A stretch of DNA of 64,000 bases, taken from contig NC_091097.1 in assembly GCF_024713975.1 (NCBI RefSeq), forward strand, positions 2,633,361 through 2,697,360, in the 5' to 3' direction. The notes beneath the pieces were generated by a model. It saw only the letters and a list, made by a program, of their open reading frames with translations, made no database searches and was not told where the DNA came from. Positions 57,336-64,000 of this stretch are shown here, one piece after another (positions within the stretch are counted from its first letter, which is position 1; every line of letters starts with the position of its first letter). A program made the position numbers and the translations under genes. Origin of the DNA: Paralichthys olivaceus (Eukaryota; Chordata; Actinopteri; Pleuronectiformes; Paralichthyidae).

Positions 57336-57440
57336 CTGGAGATGCTGCGGACACAGGAGCGACCCTCAGACTCAGACTCAGCACCGGGGCCGCGTTTCTC
57401 CCCGCACGTCTACAGAGCATCACCACCGAGCAGCCTCCTC
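57336..57440 (-). promoter_or_regulatory. slc16a3: slc16a3 noncoding first exon and promoter
   Basis: On the minus strand GCATCTCCAG is followed by the consensus donor GTAAGT at 57335-57330. The sequence upstream in the gene sense is CpG-rich. It joins in frame-free fashion to the acceptor at 54287. CA-rich low complexity (57475-57525) lies upstream. No TATA box. Confidence 0.6.
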
Positions 57441-57919
57441 CTCCTGCTGGGTCCTAGTGCCCCCACCATCCTCACACACACACACACTCACTGACTCACA
57501 CACTCACGCACACGCACGCACACACGCAGAACTATTCTATTCCTGGCCTTTTGTGTCATTAACAGTAAAGTGTAGACTGGAAACTGGGGGCCACCCCTTT
57601 AATGCCTTATGAGGATTTTTCCTCTTCCAACGAGTCTGATGTCAACGTTTCCCGAGAAATTAAATGTTAGGGGGGGAGGGGGGGCATCTTTGATAAAAGA
57701 CAAGCAAAGAACAGCGACCTTTGCTAAAGTGCATCATCACATAACAACCAAAAGAAAACTGTTTCAAATGTATTCATCTTTATGTTCTCATTCTTTTGTT
57801 TATTAGTTGAAGTTTATTGTTTTTTTCAACAAATAAAAAGAAGTTTTTCTGTTTTTCTTGTCTTCTCTCTAATCTACACAGATTATACAGTCCTACCACC
57901 GGTATTCACCAAGTATTAA

Positions 57920-58231
57920 CTTCATATTACATTCGTTCAGTGTGATTTTCGATCTGCTGAACAGTTTCTCTGCCTGTACTCAGGTTTGAACTTGCCTGCC
58001 TGCCTAGCTCCTGCCTACTTCCTGCTTCCTGCCTCTCTGTCTGTCTGCTACACCCGCTGTCTGATTGCTGTAAACGTTTGTCTATGCTCCGCCACGCATG
58101 AAGACGACCCCCGAGACTTCCTTGTGTCTACACCACTCCCAGATCTAAGACTTTAAAGTCATCATTAAACGGAACCGTGAGTCCCCGTTCTGAGTCATTC
58201 ATTTGGGTTCTACTCCTGCACCATGTGTAAC
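57920..58231 (+). repeat. LTR-like 3' end fragment
   Basis: It ends TTTGGGTTCTACTCCTGCAC...GTGTAACA, a form typical of fish LTR ends (TCATTTGGGTTCTACTC). A pyrimidine-rich GCCTGCCTGCCTAGCTCC stretch precedes it. The left border and any target duplication are not found, so this could be a truncated solo LTR. Confidence 0.3.
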
Positions 58232-60870
58232 AGCCATTTTGGAATGGGCTGTTCTCTTGGCGTGTGATAATACTGCGTAGCTACTTCAGAAATGTCCCTT
58301 CTCATTCGTGAGTCCTTCTCTAAAGGTTTTTAAAACATACTGTCACTGAGATCTATGGTGCAGAGTGAAGTTAGAAAACGTTGTGCTCAATTTACCTGGT
58401 TTATCTGCGATGAAGATTTTATCAAAGTTTTTCCATGACATGATTCTGAATTTTCTTTATCACTGTTCACGTGTGTGGCTTTTATATACGTTTGAAGGGT
58501 TTACTGAACTGAATACATCTTTATACAGGCTGTGTACAGAAATTGAACAGAGCTTTCATTATTGAGATGAATACACCTGCGTGAGGTTGTGTGTGTGTGT
58601 ACTTCATCAACTGATCGTCTCTTCAAACCTGCCGCAAATTTAAACTCTAATTCCTCCTGACTCCATCACAGGGTTCAGCCAACCACGTGGTACAAATATC
58701 ATATCCAGGGTGTAGCGGGTTCAGTGTTCCTGTGTTCTGCCACGTCCCAGCTTGTCCTGATTAGTGTTGGTTAAAGTCCAATGCAGTGAATGTCTTTCAT
58801 AAAGACATAATGTCAAGGTCTTTCAAACTCCATACAACATGTTATGTTGCCTTTCTTCTAAAAATGTAGTCTCAAGCAAAAACCTGCAGAGACGTGGATA
58901 TAAAACAATGTCACCCCAAAAAAAGTTCACCCCCTGAGACCCCCTACTCCCTGTGACCAGGTATCATGGTTCTCTGACATAGAGCTCACAGAAACATTTA
59001 GCTAAGATTTCTGCCATTATCCGAGATATGCACAATATACACAAATACCCCACAGAATACTTGTTTGAGTTTAAAGGTTCAGTGTGTAGAATTTAGTGAC
59101 ATCTAGTGTCGAAGTTGCATGTTGCAGCTGAATACCCCTCACCTTCCCCTTCGCAACATGACAGAGAACCTGTGGTTGCTTCAGTTGTCATAAAAACTCA
59201 AAAGGTTTTAGTTTGTCCAGTTTGAACTATTGTAAAAAAACGTGGCGGCCTCCACAGAGAGGACCCACTCCTGAAAACCTTCAGACAGAAGGGTTTTCTA
59301 AGTACATTCCATTATCAATTAAAAGAGGTTCAACATTTTTAGCTCTGATACAAGGGATTTAGAAGATATCCCATGGGACACCTTGAGCACTCATAGCTGT
59401 AGGCAGCTGTGGATAAAAAAAGAAAGGTGGGGCTGGGAGGTTATGTGACCTTTTCATTTTCTGGAACTCACAGAGGCCTCGTTGTCCGGTGTTTTGAGGA
59501 GAGGTGACTCAGTGTGGAAAGAAACTTGCCTTTCGTTGGCAGTTGGAAAAATTGGAGATTGACAGGAAAATGTGTTGGGTATTTTAGTTGCTGGACTTTA
59601 CAATACTGATAGCAGATATGATGAGTAGAACCAAAGGTTTGTTTGTGTTATGTTAGAGGATTTTAGATTTCATAGATTGTGACAGGGTCATTTTTTTAAA
59701 AAGCTCTGCCAGAGTCTTATTAAAATAAAAATCGTTTTGATGTAAGTAATAAATAATATAACATTTGAGATTCAGTGAGTAATAGACAGTTTTTAACAGC
59801 GAGATATGTTCAACCATTATCAGCTCCACCCAACTCCTCCAGGCCTCCTCCTGTGACCTGCTGGTTTACTGACATTAAGTATAAAACTCAGATCCAAGCT
59901 TCGGAAAATGATTTTCCTCTTCTATGATCAGACATTTAATGTCTTTTTACTATGATTATGTGCATAGCAATGGTGAATAATGAAGAAGAAGCATCATTGT
60001 TTTACTATTTCCCTTTTCTGCTCAGCACCCAGTCTATGCTGTAAGTGTGAGGAGCATCTGCGTGATCAGAGGCGTTGCCTTACCGCGACTCTCTTCCTGT
60101 TATGCTCAGACTGACAGAGTGTTAATAATCAGAGAATAAAAAAAGTGGGGCGCTGTTGCTGTGGAGCATTCACTGATGTCTACAGCCCACATTGTCCCTG
60201 GACAATGAACGCGTGTTTGTGTCCACTCCATTTAATTTCTAGTGTCAATAAACAAACGAAACAAAGGTCTGAGGACCATTACACATCAAGAGCAGGTACA
60301 AACTGTCCCCTTCTGTAAAATTACTTACAAAAACAACATCAACCCCCAGGAAATACTCCCTTTAACAGGAAGAAACCCAGAGAAGAGGTAGACTCTGGGT
60401 GGATCTGAGATATGAATACATGGGGAGAGAGGGAGCGATGTGATCGGTGCATCATGGGAGGTCCACCTAGCAGTCTCAGCCTATTGCATGATAGACAAGG
60501 GATGAGCTCACCTGAGCAGCTCTAACTATGAGCATTACTAAAGAGCAACATTTTTGACAATGAAGTGATCTGTTAGGTTAATACAGTACATGAGCTCTAA
60601 ATAATAGTATAGTATATAGTATGGTCTGGGGGGACGTATGTCGTGGACACAGATGATAGAATTCACCAAAGACTGTGGTTCCGGTATACACTGTATTTGA
60701 TCTGCACTATGGGGTTTGCACTATTACTTAATCCTGTGAGGAGCTGTGGGGGTTACCATGGTAACAAGGGCACCAGGAGGGGTTAAAAGGACATGTTTTG
60801 CGGAAGTGCTCTGTAATCAAAAAAGTTTGTAGATAAATGCACATCGAGAATTGCAGAAAATGAGAAATGT
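58232..60870. other. Intergenic interval right of slc16a3
   Basis: About 2.6 kb without a recognised gene. Holds one truncated copy of the 306-bp MITE at 59073-59270 and AT-rich filler. Random short frames only. Confidence 0.4.
59073..59270. repeat. Truncated copy of the 306-bp MITE family
   Basis: Left end TTAAAGGTTCAGTGTGTAGA, then CCCCTCACCTTCCCC, TTGTCATAAAAACTCAAAAG and CGTGGCGGCCTCCACAGAGA, all parallel to 5665-5970. The right inverted end is missing. Confidence 0.7.
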
Positions 60871-60879
60871 CCCGACTTC

Positions 60880-61340
60880 TTTATCCCATCGACTCCAACA
60901 ATATAATAAAAAAATGTATATTGTGGAGGTTATAGGGAGCCAATGCAGAGAAACAGGACAAATGTGTCTTTTTTGACTTCCTGCAGTGTTTTGGATTTAT
61001 CAAATAGTATTTGGAGACTTGTAAGGACAGCATGATGATAAAGAAAGTCCAATAATCCATCTTAAAGTGATCTTGAGAAAAGATGTTGAGTTTAAGGACA
61101 TTCTGACCCAAAATAACTCAGCCTCCAGGGCAATGAAAGCAGAAACAGACAGGTTCTCCAGACCCTTGCCCTTATGGCATGCTTTGAGTTTAGCTCACTA
61201 ATTCATTTAATGTGATTAATGTGTGGTCTGCAGGACTTTTCAACATTTCTTAATGTAGCATGGAGGAGGCAGAATGTGAATAGTAGTGGTCCATTGACAG
61301 AACCTTGTGGAACTCTGTGATCAACTTGTGTTCGTTCTCT
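60880..61340 (-). repeat. Non-LTR retrotransposon fragment (RT remnant)
   Basis: Minus-strand translation near 61335-61270 gives VDHRVPQGSVNGPLLF, matching the conserved VPQGSVLGPLLF strand of L2/Rex-type reverse transcriptases. The rest is decayed, with a downstream stretch (GGTTATAGGGAGCCAATGCAGAG on plus) also common in such elements. No complete frame. Confidence 0.55.
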
Positions 61341-64000
61341 CACCTGAACCCAGCATACACTTCTTCATACACAGACTGTGTTTTCATAAGTTAAAGACAT
61401 CTGCTTGACAAATCATAATAAAACCCATCCATTGTCTTTCTTATCTGAGATCAGGTCGTGGAGGTAGCCAGCCAGTCGCCCCTCTCCCGTAACACGTTCC
61501 ATGTAAGGGCCCCTATGAATAAATCCTTTTGGAGGAGTCATTAATTTTCTTCTAGTAGCCCACCACCCTCAAGCAAAATTCTCCCAAAATCCCACAGACA
61601 CTAAAATATCGACCACAAAAATCTCAATTTAAAGTCAGTCAATAAAAACAACAAATACAAGTACTTATTAATTTATTTACACAATTTTAAAATACACAAA
61701 TACAGTGGTATTACAAGTGAGGAGCAAAATTCATAAGGTGGGAGTGGAAAGACAAAGATTTCCCAATGATCTACAGTGAAGAGATGCCTTGTGGGACATG
61801 AGCAACCATCTCCACTGCACAGTTAAAAGCAAATTGCACAGGTGGTGACGAAAATAAGAAACTGAGTAAAGCAGACTGACAAAGTAAACTATCATCCCCA
61901 GTAAAGTGTACTTGCATTTATCATAGCCATCATCAGTGAGACAAATAAGTTAATCTTTTTTTTTTTTTTGGTTTGTTTTACAAGCCCACAGGTGAAGTAC
62001 ATTTTTAAAAAGCTGCCTTAGCAGGAATCTAATGGAGTGAAGCATTACCAGTCCCACCATACACCGTCGTCATCATCATCATCCCAAACCTAACAGTTGC
62101 TCATTTGGACGTGGTAGACAGAGTAGGCACATCCTATACACGACAACAGAACATACAAGTACAAATTAGCAACTACAACCCCAATTCCCCTTCAACTACA
62201 GAAAATGGCCTAAAATACGTTAGAACTACTCTACCGGATCGAGAGTTTTCTACTTAAAAATCTGCAGGATTCATTGGTCACATCGGTTGGTTGACTGCTC
62301 AAATCAAGTATCTTATTGACAGAGAGATAGGAGACGATGAGGAGAGCCACTTGAGACGTTTAGTTCTTGTACCGTTGGGGACTCGAGCGTGAACTCCTTT
62401 CTCACAACACTCTGTCCGCTGCTCTCCAACACCTCTTCGCCTCCATTTAACCTGATCCCTCTTTCTACCTGGATCCTCAGAGCGCACGGCTCTCACGTTG
62501 ACTGCTCTGAGAAATCACCATCAGAGCCAGTTCAGGGATGTTTCAATGGAATTCTACTGGACAAGCCTGATCGCATGGTTTTCATTCTTGTACCACTACA
62601 GGAACAGTTGCAGCTACTTATATCTTCACTATTCTGGTGAAACTATTCATTTTACAAGCTGGTATTTTGTCATCGTGCCCAAGAGAGCAACCAAATGATG
62701 CCAACTCACTGCAAATGCCCTGAAGCTCAATCTGGGGGACAGTATCTTTTAAACACTCCAGTGATTTTGTATATTGCCCTTTCTAGTGTTGTGGGTCTTG
62801 CAAAAACAGATTTATAGAATAGTCAAATCGTCAAAATTGAGGTAACCAAAGCTAACACGGTTCGAGCTCCAGTAACACTGGATCATACTGACACTATTAT
62901 GTAACTGCATGGTATTCTATTCCAGAGCACCACCAGATATTTGTACCTCCGCCAAGAAGGTTTTCGCCCCTGTCCGTTTGTTTTTTCAGCAGGATTGTGC
63001 AGAAACCACTTAACTGACCATTTTTTTTCTTGGTGGGTCAAGAAAGAACCCGTTAAAATTCAAGTGTGGATCTGAGGTTTTCCCCACTTACTTTATCACT
63101 GCGAGGTAAGACAATTTGACACTTTCAGAGGGAACACAGCAGAGATCTTGATGGCTTGTGGACTGATATTTGTGAGGATGTCTAATTTGGTGCGGCTGGA
63201 CAGAATTGACTGTTGGTCCTTGGCGGAGGTATGTGCTCGACTGAGTGCAATTCCAGTATAAAACTGTTTTCACAGGCTGAGTTGTTATCCTGAACGAGTG
63301 TGCCTTTAATTTTGTCAGTTGTCGAGGACACGTCACCACAACTGACTGTCTTTTTCTGAAGTTCTTGTGGTTCAGTTGTGCACTGTGCAACCATGTCATA
63401 AAATATTGTGTAATGGCACATACTCAATATGAAAGTACTTCGAACAGGATAAGGCTAGAAGTAATGAATGCGGACATCGCCCGATTCTGAGCAAACGTAC
63501 TGAAGAGCAGTTACGTCTTATCGGATGAATTCTCCAAAACAATCATGCAAATTGATTATTACAAATGTTATGCTCTGTCCTACTTTTGTAAAGCTGTAAA
63601 TTGCAGCAATTATTATTACATTGGAAAAGTCAATATTTTTTATACATATATGTATGTGTGTGTATATATATTTATATGAAACACACACACATACATACAC
63701 ACATACCCCGTTGAGCTTGTATAACCCTAAGACAGAACCACAAAAACACACAAAAACCACATCACTATGCACAAAAACAACATCTCATCCATTCAGCGTG
63801 GACAGACCGACATCCCGACTATTACACTGTTCCATTCACAGCTTTGCCAAGCAGCACGGTGCAGTCACAACCTGAAGACTGAAAGAAAATGTGCTGCATG
63901 TGTTCAGATTTAATACAACATCCTGGTTCCAACGCACCTGAGGAGGACAAAACCACTCATACTCTAGGATCAGATTGGAAAATAGAACATTAACGGGAGC
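61340..64000. other. Right-hand interval, no coding gene recognised
   Basis: About 2.7 kb. The minus-strand signal GTAAATAAATTAATAAG near 61660-61680 could be the polyadenylation region of a minus-strand gene beyond the window. In human, CSNK1D follows SLC16A3, so a long 3' UTR of csnk1d is possible but nothing in the sequence proves it. Microsatellite-like TG/CA and AT runs occur at 63645-63705. Confidence 0.25.
62944..63231. mobile_element. 288-bp MITE with TACCTCCGCCAAG inverted ends
   Basis: Left end TACCTCCGCCAAGAAGG and right end GGTCCTTGGCGGAGGTA are inverted repeats. The interior has CCCCTGTCCGTTTGTTTTTT and CTTGGTGGGTCAAG. The fragment at 25893-26160 belongs to the same family. No transposase frame. 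Confidence 0.75.

Noticed and set aside
61340-64000. csnk1d coding exons
   Set aside because: Synteny suggests csnk1d to the right, but no kinase exon was found; at most its 3' UTR.

Overview
The window looks like a piece of a teleost fish nuclear genome, probably a spiny-rayed fish. It has vertebrate multi-exon genes with GT/AG introns, AT-rich introns, CA/TA microsatellites, tRNA-derived SINEs, hAT-type MITEs and Ty3/gypsy LTR elements. The species cannot be named from sequence alone.

Five protein-coding genes are recognisable, all on the minus strand and head to tail. From right to left in the window (each gene is listed by its coding span): slc16a3/MCT4 lactate transporter (54254-50305), dus1l tRNA-dihydrouridine synthase (46487-41558), cln3/battenin (33217-21923), ppp4c, the PP4 catalytic subunit (17496-12286), and an aldh3b1-like membrane aldehyde dehydrogenase (8484-195). 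For each I joined exons by splice sites and reading phase, and all five give uninterrupted frames of 469, 307, 427, 491 and 518 codons (aldh3b1, ppp4c, cln3, dus1l, slc16a3). dus1l and slc16a3 are also near each other on human 17q25.3, and ppp4c and cln3 both lie on human 16p11.2, so the block joins two known synteny groups. The genes are housekeeping or metabolic and do not form one pathway; cln3 (lysosome) and slc16a3 (glycolytic lactate export) have upstream or intron-1 sequence motifs that match known regulators (MiT/TFE-like and HIF-like sites).

The most distinctive object is a 4.55-kb LTR retrotransposon at 34923-39476, between cln3 and dus1l. It has near-identical LTRs, a 5-bp target duplication, a tRNA-Lys-type primer site, and a Ty3/gypsy pol in which integrase lies before reverse transcriptase. 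That is the order of the rare Gmr1-like group. Its gag remnant carries a SCAN-like capsid domain, the family from which the vertebrate SCAN domain is thought to derive. The copy lacks the gag N-terminus and has a frame change between integrase and RT. It sits in a short stretch resembling a decayed granzyme-like serine protease exon.

The remaining intergenic and intronic DNA holds a 57-bp minisatellite beside the cln3 promoter, a 229-bp tandem dimer, a solo LTR, two hAT MITEs with 8-bp target duplications, nested MITEs, SINE copies and a non-LTR RT fragment. The right-hand 6 kb has no coding gene that I can recognise.
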